A stretch of DNA of 64,000 nt from Blastomyces gilchristii SLH14081 (Eukaryota; Ascomycota; Eurotiomycetes; Onygenales; Ajellomycetaceae): NCBI RefSeq assembly GCF_000003855.2, contig NW_003101677.1, positions 2,179,830 to 2,243,829 on the forward strand. The letters run 5' to 3'. Below are positions 11,401-23,500 of this stretch, piece by piece (the first letter of the stretch is position 1; every line of letters begins with the position of its first letter). The position numbers and the translations under genes are program-made. The notes beneath the pieces were generated by a model. That model did not search any database. It was not told the DNA's origin and saw only the letters and a list, made by a program, of their open reading frames with translations.

Positions 11401-12650
11401 TACTAGAACTTATGAGTAACTTATAAGAAAATACTTCTGACTGAAGATATAAGAACTTATAAAGAAGATAGTAAATTCTTATATTATTTATCAGAGTTTG
11501 TAAATAGTATGATTCAGATTATATAAAGAACTTACTTCTCTACTCATTCTATAGAAATCTTAAAAACAGCTAGAAATGAATACTTTTATAAGTCTCTCTG
11601 AAAGTAAGAATATATATAATACCTGCTTTAATAGTATGCTGATGATAGTAGATTACTTTATTAAGATAATACACTTTATACTCATCTATAAGAATTTAAA
11701 GTTAAAGAATTTGACTTATATCTTTATCTGTGATGTGATCTGATTGTATGAATTATCTGTGAATATTATCTTAAATAGAGAATTAATCTTTATAAAGAAG
11801 TTCTGATCTGATCTGATAACTATACTGAAGATCTTATAAGATCTAAGTATGACTTTTTATCAATAGATAGATAATCAGATAGAATATCTGATAGGTATAT
11901 TAAAATAGTATCTACAGTGCTTTATTAATTATAATCAGAATAACTGAGTATATTAATTATCACTTACAGAGTTTATATATAACAACTTAAAATATATTAG
12001 TACAGATAAAACTCTCTTTGAGATACTTACTGAGACTCACTCATAGATGATCTTGATAGACTTATGAGAGTATATTATAGAGTATAGTAATATCTGTGAA
12101 CAGACTGAGAGAATTCAGAATATCTGAGAGAAAGTCTGTGAATTCTTAAGAAAGACTCAAGAGTATCAGAAGAGATACTATGACTTTAAGTATATTATAA
12201 AGAGTTTTAAGAAAGATAATAGAGTCTGACTGAGTTTAGAAAATATTATTATACAGAGATCTAGTAAGAAGCTGAATCTCTTACAGATAGAGTCTTATAA
12301 GATTATAAAGAAAGTTAGTTTACAGTTCTATAGATTAAAACTATTATCTGAGTTGTAGATATATAATATTTTTTATGTCTCTTTACTCTATAAATATAAG
12401 AAATTCTCAGAAGAGAACTCTGTGACTCATCACTCTATTTATAAAGAACTAGAGAGTGAAAGAGAGTATCAGCTTAAAGAAAGTATTAACTGAGAGAAGT
12501 GAGATTATAAGCTCTGATTCAAGGTTCAGTAATAAGAGTATTCTGATAAGATGAATAAGTTCACTTAAAGATTATCTGAGTAGATAAGATATCTGTGAAA
12601 GCTAAGATATGATTTCATACTGTGAATTCTAATAAGTCAGAATGAAACAG
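8481..12650 (+). pseudogene. B1 pol remnant: RT, RNase H, integrase, chromodomain-like end
   Basis: RT starts near 9230. The YxDD box reads YLND at 9630-9641, so the first catalytic aspartate became asparagine (GAT to AAT). SINE-1 interrupts the end of RT at 9755-10137, and the frame resumes at 10138 with a segment resembling the FLGY...DG region. RNase H follows to about 10900, then integrase to about 12300. The chromodomain-like segment at 12494-12640 keeps FKVQ and spaced Tyr, Phe and Thr positions, with Trp codons turned to stops. Protease was not identified with confidence. Confidence 0.7.
9755..10124 (+). mobile_element. SINE-1, tRNA-derived, 370 bp
   Basis: Inserted in the RT region of B1, with 13-bp TSD GTAACTTCAGTAT (9742-9754) and its one-change copy at 10125-10137. 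The head resembles a class II tRNA: A-box-like sequence at 9761-9780 and B box GGTTCGAAA at 9822-9830. Between them is a perfect 9-bp hairpin GCGCCTTGG/CCAAGGCGC (9792-9818). A unique body of about 250 bp and an (AAT)n tail follow. It is probably transcribed by RNA polymerase III and moved by a LINE; see the shared 3' end with the LINE in this window. Confidence 0.9.
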
Positions 12651-13897
12651 TCTTCACTAAGAATCTGATTATAATAAAGATATTAATACTGTTATTTACA
12701 AATTCTAGTCTATAAGATAATGAGTTTCTACTGAGATGAACAGTTTACAGTGTATACAAAGAAAAGAAGAAATTATGTTCTCATTAAAGATAAAAAATAA
12801 AGAAAACAAAAATGAGACTGTGAATACAATTTAACAACTAATAAAGAAAAAATAAAGAAAACTCATACTTACATTCTTAATATTCATAACACTTAATCTT
12901 TTCATAACTATTAATTTCTCTCTTTAAAGAAACAGAGAGTATTATATCTGTGATACAGATAATTATTATATTTAATGTGAAGACTGCTAGAAATGCACAG
13001 ACTTCAGAAGAGTGAAATATCAGAGTATATACAGTTACAGCAGACTCTTGAAAGCTGATCATCTGTGTATATAATCAGATATCTCTTATAAAGCTGTATT
13101 TACTTTCTCAGTTATACTGAAGTATACAGTCTGAAAACAATTGAGATATGAAGAGAAAGCTTATCTATTCAAGTCAACTTCTGTTATAAATTCATAATAT
13201 TTACATTGTCTTAATTACTCAGATTTTACAGATACTCAGAGACTTATCTCTTATTAATAATAAGATTGCAGAAATGTGCTGCAGTGTGGGAACTATTAAT
13301 AGAGAATCTAGACATATTTGCATATACATGATCAGAGATTATACAGATAGAAAGAGAGTGATCATAGACCTGTAAGACTGCAGAAGACACTAGCAGTACT
13401 AAGAGCTTTGCAGAAACTATCAGCTAGAGTCTGTAAGACATTACTTATAAAAAGACTTACAGCAAAGAGTGAGACTACACTGCTTAAAGTCAGAGACTGA
13501 TCTGAAGAATGTGTGAAGTTGACTGCTGATCTGAAGATCAGATGTGATAATAAGGCTGAAAGAGATGAAGATACTATTATAAGTGATGATATTTCTGCTT
13601 TATCAGCTGATAAAAAGTGATTAGAAAAGTTGTGAGAACACTTACAAGAAGCTCAGCAGTAGTCAGATATTATTTATAAAGATATTAAAATTGAAAAATT
13701 TTTTTATTCTTAAGAAGTTCTTGAATTAATATACAGATATTATTAGAAACACTCTCTCTCTATCATCTAAGTGAAAATACTTCATGAATAAATGAGAATA
13801 CTCATAGTTTATAAGAATGAAAGCTGTTATAGAAAAAGAGAAAAGAAGATAAGATTCTATAAACAGATCTGAAATATTTATACTACTCTAGAGAGAT
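12651..13897 (+). pseudogene. B1 region 3' of pol
   Basis: B1 sequence between the chromodomain-like segment and the LINE-2 insertion. A purine-rich, AAAG-containing stretch lies near 12760-12860. Sequence equivalent to 13080-13130 is the LINE-1 insertion site in B2. No protein domain is recognised; the one open frame of about 60 codons here is not meaningful in DNA of this composition. Confidence 0.5.
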
Positions 13898-14600
13898 TCA
13901 GATTTCTGAAATTTAGACTGTGAATCTGAAGTCTTTGATGCTGAACTATTTGCAATAGTGAAAGCTTTCAAACTCATTGAAATAAAATCTCATAAAAGAG
14001 GAAATAGTTTGAAAGAGGCATGAATAGTCTCTGATAGTCAAGCTGCTTTAAAAAGACTTAGAAATAGTCAGATTCATAATAATTAAATGAATCTTGAACT
14101 GATCTTAAACTCTGTTTTGAAAATTCAAAAGAGAAGGACATCAAACCTGATAATTCATCTGCACTGAGTTTCTGCTTATATGAATATTCATGGCAATGAA
14201 TTGGCTAATTCAGCTGCAAAAAGGGTTCAGAATTAAGCAGATCTATTCAAAAAATTGTGTCCTAGTCTTTTATAAAGAGAAAAATAAAAGAATCTTGTTT
14301 AGACAAGTGAAATGAAAGCTGGCAGGAAGAAAAGAAGAGTATACATTATTCAAGATTTGAAACAAAACCCAAGTGGAAATCTTGTTCAATTAAATGTAAA
14401 AAGAAAATATTCTCATCTATAATACAGCTGAAACTAGGACATGGCTATTTCAAATCTTATATACAAAGATTTGATGATAGATTTGATTCAATAGAATGCT
14501 CATTCTGCAATGCAAATGAGAATTCTGAGCATATTGTAATGCACTGTGCATTATACAATAGTCTCAGGGTCAGATTGAAAGAGAAGTATGATCTAAATCA

Positions 14601-16328
14601 TCTCCTATTAAAGCAATGGAAATTGAAGCTTCAATTTCACCTCCTGCTATTCGATTTGAAAAGGCCTGTATGAACTATGCTCTGAGAATCATGAAGATGA
14701 GCTTAAATCATATAATCAGAGAAAGAGTCTCTTCTTCATTTCCATCAGTTAACTCAGGAAATGAACTGGATTGGAATAGATTTCTTGATTGGAATGAGAA
14801 TAATGCTTTAAAGAAAATGCCCTCTCAACTGTATAGACTATGTTCACTTATTAAGAATCAATTTTCTTCATTAAATGTTGAGAAAATTGATCATGAGAAG
14901 ATATTTCTCTGGAGACAAAAGCTGGAATCTCTCATAGACTTACAAATAAGTGAACTATTTAAAGAGAGAGAATATGAACAGCATTTGAAGAAGATCTCTA
15001 CAATCAATATAAAAGACTCTATTCTGATTTACTCAGATGACTCAAAAAATGAGAATTTGAATAGATTAGATGCAGGCATTGCTTATACTGAAGATAATAT
15101 TAATTTTATCTCAGATTTCTGAAATTTAGACTGTGAATCTGAAGTCTTTGATGCTGAACTATTTACAATAGTGAAAGCTTTCAAACTCATTGAAATAAAA
15201 TCTCATAAAAGAGGAAATAGTTTGAAAGAGACATGGATATTCTCTGATAGTCAAGCTGCTTTAAAAAGACTTAGAAATAGTCAGATTCATAATGATCAAA
15301 TGAATCTTGAACTGATTTTAAACTCTTTTGAAAATTCAAAAGAGAAGAACATCAAAACTGATAATTCATCTGTATTGAGTTCCTGCTCATATGAATGTTC
15401 ATGGCAATGAATTGGCTGATTCAGCTGCAAAAAAGGGTTCAGAATTAAGCAGCTCTATTCAAAGAAGTATATTCTGATCTTTTATAAAGAGCAAGATAAA
15501 AGAATTCTGTTTAGATAAGTAAAATAAAAGCTGGCAGAAACAAAACAAGAGCATACATTATTCAAGATTTGAGATAAAATCAAAGTGGAAATCTTGTTCA
15601 ATTAAATGTAAAAAGAAAATATTCTCATTCATAATTCAGCTAAAACTAGAACATGGTTATTTCAAATCCTATATACAAAGATTTGATGATAGATTTGATT
15701 CAACAGAGTGCTCATTCTACAATACAAATGAAAATCCTGAGCATATTGTAATACATTGTACATTATACAATAGTCTCAGAGTCAGATTAAAGAAGAAGTA
15801 TGATTTAAATCAATTAAATATGAGGTTCTTATTCTCAACTGAGACAGGAATTAAATACTTAATAGACTTTCTATCAGAAACTCAAGCAGCTACAAGAAAA
15901 TGGCTCAATTCAGAAGTATTTGAATATGAAGAGGTGAAAATTGATTAGATATAGTCTGTTAAAACAGCTATACACTATCTTTTAATAATTTTATTTTGTT
16001 ATAGTCTCTCTTTACTGTACTTGTTTCTTTCTGTTCTTTTCTATCTATCTATTTAATATGTTTATCTTTAAGACTATGTTCTCTTTTCCTTTGTCATGAT
16101 ATTTTCAAATGGTTTCAAAGTATCAGAAGGTGTTGAAATACTGCAATTTGTAAACAGTTTTTGTATTCTGAGCTGGAATTTTCTGATTTTACATATCTGA
16201 AATTGATAAGTGTATAATAGTTGACTCTATAGATATAGGAAAAACCCTGAGAACTAAAGGTTCTCAGGTATATGTCATAGTCTCTGACTACATACATCTA
16301 TAATTGAAGAATAATAATAATAATAATA
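14601..16328 (+). mobile_element. LINE-3, 5'-truncated, nested in LINE-2
   Basis: Bounded by the exact 19-bp TSD AGAAGTATGATCTAAATCA (14582-14600 and 16329-16347). The insert is 1728 bp: ORF2 C-terminal half, 3' UTR and (AAT)n tail. It is the least mutated LINE copy here, keeping several Trp TGG codons that read TGA in LINE-5, so it is probably the youngest. Confidence 0.92.
14616..15948 (+). pseudogene. LINE-3 ORF2 fragment: RNase H and terminal Cys/His motif
   Basis: Open from 14616 to 15119, then a TGA where Trp is expected before NLDCESEVFDAEL. The RNase H domain begins near YSDDS at about 15030 and continues through FSDSQAAL near 15240. A 2-bp deletion near 15324, seen against LINE-5, shifts the frame. 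Further on, ECSF-x-N...EH-x4-C around 15706-15760 is the Cys/His motif that follows RNase H in this LINE type, with its second Cys now Tyr. The ORF2 stop is at 15946-15948. It is a fragment of a reverse transcriptase polyprotein and has no RT domain. Confidence 0.8.
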
Positions 16329-16779
16329 AGAAGTATGATCTAAATCAATAAAATATGAGATTCTTATTCTCAACTGAGACAGGAATTAACTACTTAATAG
16401 ACTTTCTATCAGAAACTCAAGCAGCTACAAGAAAATGACTAAATTCAGAAATATCTGAATATGAAGAGAACGAAATCAATCAGATATAGTCTGTTAAAAC
16501 AGCTATATACTATCTTTTAATAATTTGTTTTGTTACAGTCTCTCTTTACTTTGTCTTTTCCTTTCAATTCCTTTCTATCTATCTATTTAATGTGTCTATC
16601 TTTGAGAATGTGTTCTCGTTTCCTTTGTCATGATATTTTCAAATGATTTCAAAGTATCAGAAGATGTTAAAATACTGCAATTTGTAAACAGTTTTTGTAT
16701 TCTGAGCTGGAATTTTCTGATTTTACATATCTGAAATTGATGAATGTATAATAGTTAACTTTACAGATATAGGAAAAAC

Positions 16780-16802
16780 CCTGAGAACTAAAAGTTCTCA
16801 GG
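16780..16802 (+). other. LINE 3'-UTR hairpin
   Basis: Perfect 10-bp stem CCTGAGAACT / AGTTCTCAGG with a 3-nt loop, about 45 bp before the (AAT)n tail. The same stem recurs, sometimes mutated, near the 3' ends of LINE-1, LINE-3, LINE-4 and LINE-5. It is a likely RNA structure for recognition by the LINE RT. Confidence 0.7.
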
Positions 16803-16873
16803 TAGATGTCATAGTGTCTGACTGCATACATCTATAATTGAAGAATAATAATAATAATAATTCTAGAGAGATT

Positions 16874-17553
16874 TATTTACACTATAAGTAATTCTGTGAA
16901 ACAGTCAGATTACTCTAATAAATAAAGAGTGATTATGAATTGCAGATCTGAATCTTTCTATATGATTATAAAGAGTGATTGCAGTCTACAGATATCTTGA
17001 TTCCTTAATTCTACAGAGTTGATAAAAGAATGAAAACTTCCTCACAATTCTACAGTGTCAAAGAATGATACTTTATGAAAATAAGAGAAAGATCAACTTA
17101 TGAATGCTTCTCTTTGATAAGAGTGATCTCACAGAAAGTAATTCATCTGTGAAATGAATCTGTGTAGTAATCACATAAGAATCTTATGAAAAAATGATTG
17201 AAGATTAACTGAAACTCTTCAGATTGAAAGATGTGAAATGAACCTGTGTGATAATTATACAAGAATCTTGCAGAAATAATTGAGAGTTAATCAGAACTCT
17301 TCTGTATAAAAGATGCAAGATGAATCTGTATAATAGTTGAAGAAAGATCTGCAGGTTATAAAGAATCTCATGAAATAAGAAACTGAGTAACAGACTCTTT
17401 TCTCTTTATAGTAATAAGAGATTTTTCCTCACTGAGGTTTTTTTTATATAGATATGAAGGGTTTTTAGTGAGTATCACTGCAGTGCTGAGCCTGATTCTA
17501 TGAAATCACTCAGTGAAAGGCTTCATGAATAAAGTCTTAGAGAGAGAGAAGTA
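16874..17553 (+). pseudogene. B1 3' region before the LTR
   Basis: Continuation of B1 after LINE-2, homologous to the inverted B2 stretch around 4719-5400. It ends in the purine-rich tract TTAGAGAGAGAGAAGTA just before the LTR at 17554, a good polypurine tract for plus-strand priming. No coding domain recognised. Confidence 0.65.
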
Positions 17554-17811
17554 TGTAAGAAATCTCACTTCTTGCAGATTCTTTATCTCTATTTCTATCT
17601 CTTATGTAATTAATATAGTTGGCAGCTCTTGGCTACACATAACTATATAGACTGGAGTTTGTGAATACTATTTCTAACTTAGCTTGAATGCTATTATTCA
17701 TTTGATTTCTACATTTTATCTTTCTATTACAAATACTTCTAGTAGTTAACAGTACATATCATGCCAAGCTGCAAACACCTGAATAATTGCCTGTGAGCAC
17801 TTATTCTTACA
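17554..17811 (+). repeat. B1 3' LTR
   Basis: 258 bp, the same length as the 5' LTR, with termini TGTAAGAA and TTCTTACA. It is followed by the TSD AATAT and LINE-1 sequence. It contains the intact GCTCACAGGC that is the empty site of MITE-1. Confidence 0.9.
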
Positions 17812-18782
17812 AATATTCATATGAGCAGAAACTCAGTGCAGATGAATTATCAGTTTTAATATTCTTCTCTTTTGAATTTTTAAAACAGAGTTTAAAATCA
17901 GTTCAAGATTTATTTAATTATTATGAATCTGACTATTTCTAGGTCTTTTTAAAGCAGCTTGACTATCAGAGAATATTCATGCCTCTTTCAAACTATTTTC
18001 TCTTTTATAAGATTTCATTTCAATGAGTTTGAAAGCTTTCACTATTGCAAATAGTTCAGCATCAAAGACTTCAGATTCACAGTCTAAATTTCAGAAATCT
18101 GAGATAAAATTGATATTATCTTCAGTCTAAGCAATGCCTGCGCCTAATCTATTTAAATTCTCATTTTATGAGTCATCTGAGTAAACCAGAATAGAGTCTT
18201 TTATATTGATTATAGAGATCTTCTTCAAATACTATTCATATTCTCTCTCTTTAGATAGTTCACTTATTTGTAAGTCTATGAGAGATTTCAGCTCTTCTCT
18301 TCAGAAAAATATCTTCTCATGCTTAATTTTCTCAACATTTAATAAAGAAAATTGATTTTTAATAAGTGATGATAGTCTATACAGTTGAGAGAGTATTTTC
18401 TTTAAAGCATTATTCTCATTTCAATCAAGAAATCTATTTTAATTCAGTTCATTTTCTGAGTTAACTGATGAAAATGAAGAAGAGACTCTTTCTCTAATTA
18501 TATGATTTAAGCTTATCTTCATGACTCTCAGAGCATAGTTTATACAGGCTTTTTCAAATCAAATAGTAGAAGATGAAATTGAGGCTTCACTTTTCATTGC
18601 TTTAATAGAAGATGATTTAAATACTCTCAGAATTCTTCTCAAAGCTCTGTTTTATAGACTTTGAAAGAGTTCAGTGAAATTATCTTAATTATTTAATTAA
18701 ACTTGAACTTCATAATCAGCTACTGAGATAATACAGACTATGTATAACTGTCTCATAGCCTGAAAGAATAGATCTCTCTCAG
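17812..18782 (-). pseudogene. LINE-1 ORF2 segment: RT C-terminal region to RNase H
   Basis: Continues LINE-1 between B1 and A1. The minus strand matches LINE-5 from about 58180 to 59100: the linker after RT, then the start of RNase H. Stops replace many Trp and Gln codons. Both ends are TSDs of the neighbouring gypsy elements (AATAT and CTCAG). Confidence 0.8.
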
Positions 18783-19090
18783 TGTGACGGGCTGCGCCCT
18801 ATCAATCATATAGACTATTCCGTTACACTTCACAGATTTCAACCGCTCCATTCTCGAACACGTGCACTCTGATTCTCAGCCATTCTCAATTGCCAATCCT
18901 CAGCCGCCACGAATGTGTATAGATTCTTCCACTCTGAAGCTCCACTGTGTACACCATCACATACATGTATAAATATTCGCTTCAATTGCTAATTCTCACA
19001 CTTTCTCTTTCTTTTCCTTCTCTAACATTTTTCTCTTTGTTATATAAGTTCTATTTATTATACCAATCTATTCAGTGTAGGTCTCATACA
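18783..19090 (+). repeat. A1 5' LTR
   Basis: 308 bp, TGTGAC...CATACA. It is 35 bp longer than the A2 LTRs, so family A has LTR length variants. The bases just inside are CTAGAAAAACATTC, not a TGG-type primer site. Confidence 0.88.
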
Positions 19091-19375
19091 CTAGAAAAAC
19101 ATTCATTGTCTCCTCATTAGAAACAATTATTCATTGAGAGATATCTGAATGTGTAACAACATGTAAGAAATAGAGAAACAGTTAAACAGTTAAGCAGACA
19201 CTAAGTTCTCAGATAGAAGCTTGCTCATCAGTCACTCTGACCCTGTAACAAGATCTTATGAAGACAGTAAGATCTTACAAAGAGAATATCAGTGAAAGAC
19301 CGGAGAGTTCTGACATCTCAGACATATGAGAATACTCATACAATTACACTTTCACATCTGACAATCAATATAACC

Positions 19376-20590
19376 ATGTCTAACAATAGTATGAAAGAAC
19401 TCTCGAACACGAGCATAGACACAGTGCCACAGTAGCTTCAAGTAATGTTGAAACTACAACAACAATAAATAGCTGATATGCATGCAACTTAACAACATCA
19501 ATATAAAGGAATTCAACAATTATTACAACAAGAAACTCCTGCACAGACAATTTTAATATCTACAGAATTGAATATAAAAGCACTGAAAGAATGCTTAGAT
19601 GCTCTCACATAGTTCAATACTATCAATCTCACTCTCTACTCATCATGAACAATGGAAATGCTCGTGAAACTGAGTGTAGATGAAGATGTCATCAGTTCAT
19701 TAATCAATCAAGATTGATATATCAATGAACAATTGAAGAATCACATGAAACAGAAGTTTCATCCATGAATGAAAGCATATGAACCAGCATTGTGAACACC
19801 TGATAACATCATCAAACATCTTGATATTCTGTTTCAAGACACTGCCATACAATAGAAAGCATTAGATTGATTACAGAGTGCTCAACAGAGAAACACTTCT
19901 TTTACAACATTCATCTCTAACTTCAACATCAAGATTATAGAAGCAGATGATCAATCTCGAGAGAATCAAATGAAGATTAGTATACTTAAGAAGACATTAA
20001 CTTTTGAACTCTTACAGGCTCTTGTAAGCATAGATAAAGACCAGACTTATAAAGATTTCTGCACATAGCTCTGAACATTGAACAATCATCTGATCAAGCT
20101 CAAGAGTATATAGAACAGTGACAGAAGACATTACACTTCAGTCACTCATACACTCATACTGAAGAACAGCAATGATGCAGATGTCATGAACTGAATAAAT
20201 TCAAATGTCTATACATAAGCAATAGTTTTCACTGTTCAAACAGGCTTCTAAGTACCTGAAATCACTTCTGAGAAAGTCGCTGATTGACATCAACATGAAG
20301 TATACATCAACTGTAACTGATTAGAACACATCACTTTCAACTGCTGATTGACCTATGAGTCTTCACACTTAAGTAAAAGACAGGCATCTTCTCAATCAAG
20401 AGAAAGATTAGTGTCTTCTTATTCAAAGAATGAATCAGCACCTGTCTGCATCAACCACATTGCAGTGAAGAAAGATTCAGAAGATAACTACAAGAATATC
20501 TCAATGAAACAGGAAAAAGATTAGCTTCTGTTCAAATTTATAAACAGAAGCTTGAAGAGATCAGACAACAACAATTTGAAGAGAAAATGA
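19376..20590 (+). pseudogene. A1 gag portion of the single gag-pol frame
   Basis: The first in-frame ATG after the leader is at 19376, and this frame runs without indel to the stop at 24254. A Gln-rich stretch follows the start, then a region of retrotransposon gag type. At 20303-20344 (residues 310-323) there is a zinc knuckle with C-x2-C-x4-H-x4-C spacing; the first Cys is now Tyr and one position is a TGA stop, while the other Cys and His remain. Gag would bind the genomic RNA and form the particle. It is inactive because of many in-frame stops. Confidence 0.75.
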
Positions 20591-23500
20591 TAATGAATGC
20601 AATTCTTGTATCTACTGTGATTGATAATATGTATAATATGAAAGCCATGATAGACAGCGGTCTATGCCACTATACAATGATAAAATCTTCAGTCATAAGA
20701 CATTATAATCTTCAGTGTATTCTCTTATCAAAACTCTGACTTGTCACAGAATTTAATGATTTAAAAGATGTTTGTACCTGTTACATAGTGAAACTAAATA
20801 TAGATATAAGAGAACATTAACATGAAGATGTCTACATATATGAAGACTGAAGTTGATAATCTCAATTATAATCTTATATTAGAACTTGCCTGGCTATCTG
20901 AATAAGATATCTTGTTAAATACTTAAAATAGAAGCTTGATATTCTCTAACAATGATAGAATTCACAAAGATGATATTTACAAGACTATGAATCTTACACA
21001 GATCTCTGTCAACACTTATAAAATACTCTGAAAAAGAAGTCATTATCAAAACCACTGACAGAGTCACTGACAAGATTGCTGACAGCAGAACTATATATCA
21101 ATCTATTCTGTCAGTCTGATCAATATTAAAAAGACTCTAGAAAAGTTATCTTATATTATAACAACAGATTCTCATACAAAACTCTCTTAACAATGTCATG
21201 AATATCTAGATGTCTTCTGATAAGATAATAATGTTACAAATCTATCTCTCTTACAAGGTTCAGAAGTGAATCGCAGTATCAAGTTGAAAAAGAGAAACAG
21301 TAAGAACTCTGAATCATCATGAGATCCTCTTTATAATATGTCTCAAGATGAACTTCTTCTCCTTCAAAAGATACTCAATAATCTGTTAAATAAAGAATTT
21401 ATATATATTAGCAACTCTTTCATCACAGCTTCTATTCTCTTTGCCAAGAAATCAGGTAAAGAACTCCAGTTCTGTGTGAATTATCAAGAATTGAACAGAT
21501 TAATAAAGAAGAACTGTTATTCTTTATCTCTTATCAATAAAACTCTAGCTCACATCAGACAAGCTCAATGATTTGCAAAGTTAGATATTATCATCACATT
21601 TCATAAGATTCACATTATTAAAGGAGATGAGTGGCTTACAGCATTCTGAACATGATATGACCTCTTTGAATGAGTAGTTACACTCTTTAAACTGACTAAC
21701 ACTCTCAGTATATTTCAGAAGTATATCAACTGAGCACTCTGAGACTTTCTTGATGAATTCACATCTGCATATCTTGATAACATTCTCATCTTCACTGATG
21801 AATTCAGGAAAGAATATCAAGAACACATGTAAAACATATTACAATAACTACAGAAAGCAGAACTGCTGATAGACATAGACAAGTATGATTTTAAGATTAA
21901 AAGTATAAAATATCTAGACTTTATCATAGAAGCTGACAAGGGAATTCAAATGAATTCTGAGAAGGTCTCTGCTATTCTTGAATGAGAGGTCTCATGCACT
22001 GTGAAAGATATACAAAGCTTTATCAGATTTACTAACTTCTATCAGCAATTTATACAAAACTTCTCAGATATTGCAAGATCACTTACAGAACTTACTAAGA
22101 AAGACTCAGTATTTCAATGATCAGTAGACATCAAAGCTGTATTTATACAGATAAAGAAGATGTTTATTAATATCTCTCTACTGATAACATTCAATTCTGA
22201 TTATAAGACAGTTGTTGAAGCTAATTTCTCTGACTATATCATAGAAGAAGCTATATTGCAATATAATAATGAAGATATCTTACAATCATACACCTTCATA
22301 TCTAAGAAACTGAGTCTTATTAAATGCAACTATGAGATCTATAATAAGAAACTTCTCATAATTATACACTGTCTAGAAGAATAAGACTCTGAACTCTGAA
22401 GCATCTCTGAGTTTGAAATAATCACAGATCATAAGAATCTCAAGCACTTCATAACTACTTATAAACTTACTGAATAACAGATGCAATGATCTGAGTTCTT
22501 AAGTCACTTTCATTTTACAATAAACTATCATTTTGACAGCCAGAACTTGATGACAGATGCCCTCTCACAACAAGAGCAAGATATATCATTCAATATAACA
22601 GATACTTGCTGAATGAACTGAGAGCACTGACTCTTGAATTCAAAGATATTAGTTGATTAAGATGAAACAGCTCATGACACTATTCACACTTCTCTGATTA
22701 GAACACTTTCTCTTCAAACTGTCACTGATACTGACACTGATACTGACACTGATATCTCAACTTCTCCTGAATCTACACTGAATAAATTATGATATATAAC
22801 AGCTTAAACTGATGAACTTCTTCAAGCACTCACTGAAGCAGTATGTTAAGAAGCATCTCAATTTCTCTCAGAAGTATGTATAAGAATTGACATCTTAAAA
22901 TGATTAATCAATGATAATAACACTCTGCAGTTCTGTGAACAACATTGAGTCTCTCACTTCAAACTCTTACACACTCAGATAATGCAAGAGATATATGATT
23001 CATATATAATCAGCCACTCAGATTATAAACAATTGTACTAAATAATCTCTCAAGAGTTTTACTGATCTGAGATATTAAACAGCATCAGACATTTCATTCA
23101 AAACTGTAATCATTGTTCATTTATTATCTTGTGAAAGAACTGTAGAAAAGATCTACTGAAATTACTCAATGTCTCTGATAGAATCTGATAAGATGTGATA
23201 ATTGACTTTACTATTAATCTCTCTGAGAGTAAGAGTTGTAGAAACATTCTGATCATTATAAATTAATTAAGCAAGAATGTAATATTGAAACCTTGTAATA
23301 AGATGAATACTAAACAAGTTATTAAAGATTTTTTATAAAGCTTATTCTATCAGATGTATGAATTACTGAGATTCATAGTATTAAATCAGAGCTGTCAATT
23401 TGAAAGCACTCTCTGAACAAGAATCTGTCAAGTTCTCAAGATTATACACTGTCTGTCAACTGTCAATCACTCTGAGACAGATGATACATCAGAACAGACA

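Larger units (their letters stand above)
13898..16861 (+). mobile_element. LINE-2, 5'-truncated, containing LINE-3
   Basis: Truncated copy of the same LINE family inserted in B1 with the 12-bp TSD TCTAGAGAGATT (13886-13897 and 16862-16873). It begins inside RNase H, is interrupted at 14600 by LINE-3, resumes at 16348 and ends with 3' UTR and (AAT)n tail. Its own sequence is about 1.2 kb. The 5' truncation and microsatellite tail are typical of target-primed reverse transcription. Confidence 0.9.
7114..17811 (+). mobile_element. Ty3/gypsy family B element B1 (chromovirus type)
   Basis: LTRs 7114-7371 and 17554-17811 are both 258 bp, start TGTAAGAA and end TTCTTACA. The 5-bp TSD AATAT (7109-7113 and 17812-17816) lies in LINE-1, and joining the flanks restores LINE sequence. 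A purine tract precedes the 3' LTR. Internal order is gag with a zinc knuckle, RT, RNase H, integrase and a chromodomain-like end. SINE-1 (9755-10124) and LINE-2 (13898-16861) are later insertions. Without them the internal part is about 6.8 kb. The gag-pol frame reads in register from the zinc knuckle to the chromodomain once SINE-1 and one TSD are removed, so decay is by substitution. Confidence 0.9.

Noticed and set aside
12877..13062. 61-codon minus-strand frame and similar 60-85-codon frames across the AT-rich region
   Set aside because: They are antisense or out-of-frame readings of dead transposons, and none has a domain beyond those listed.
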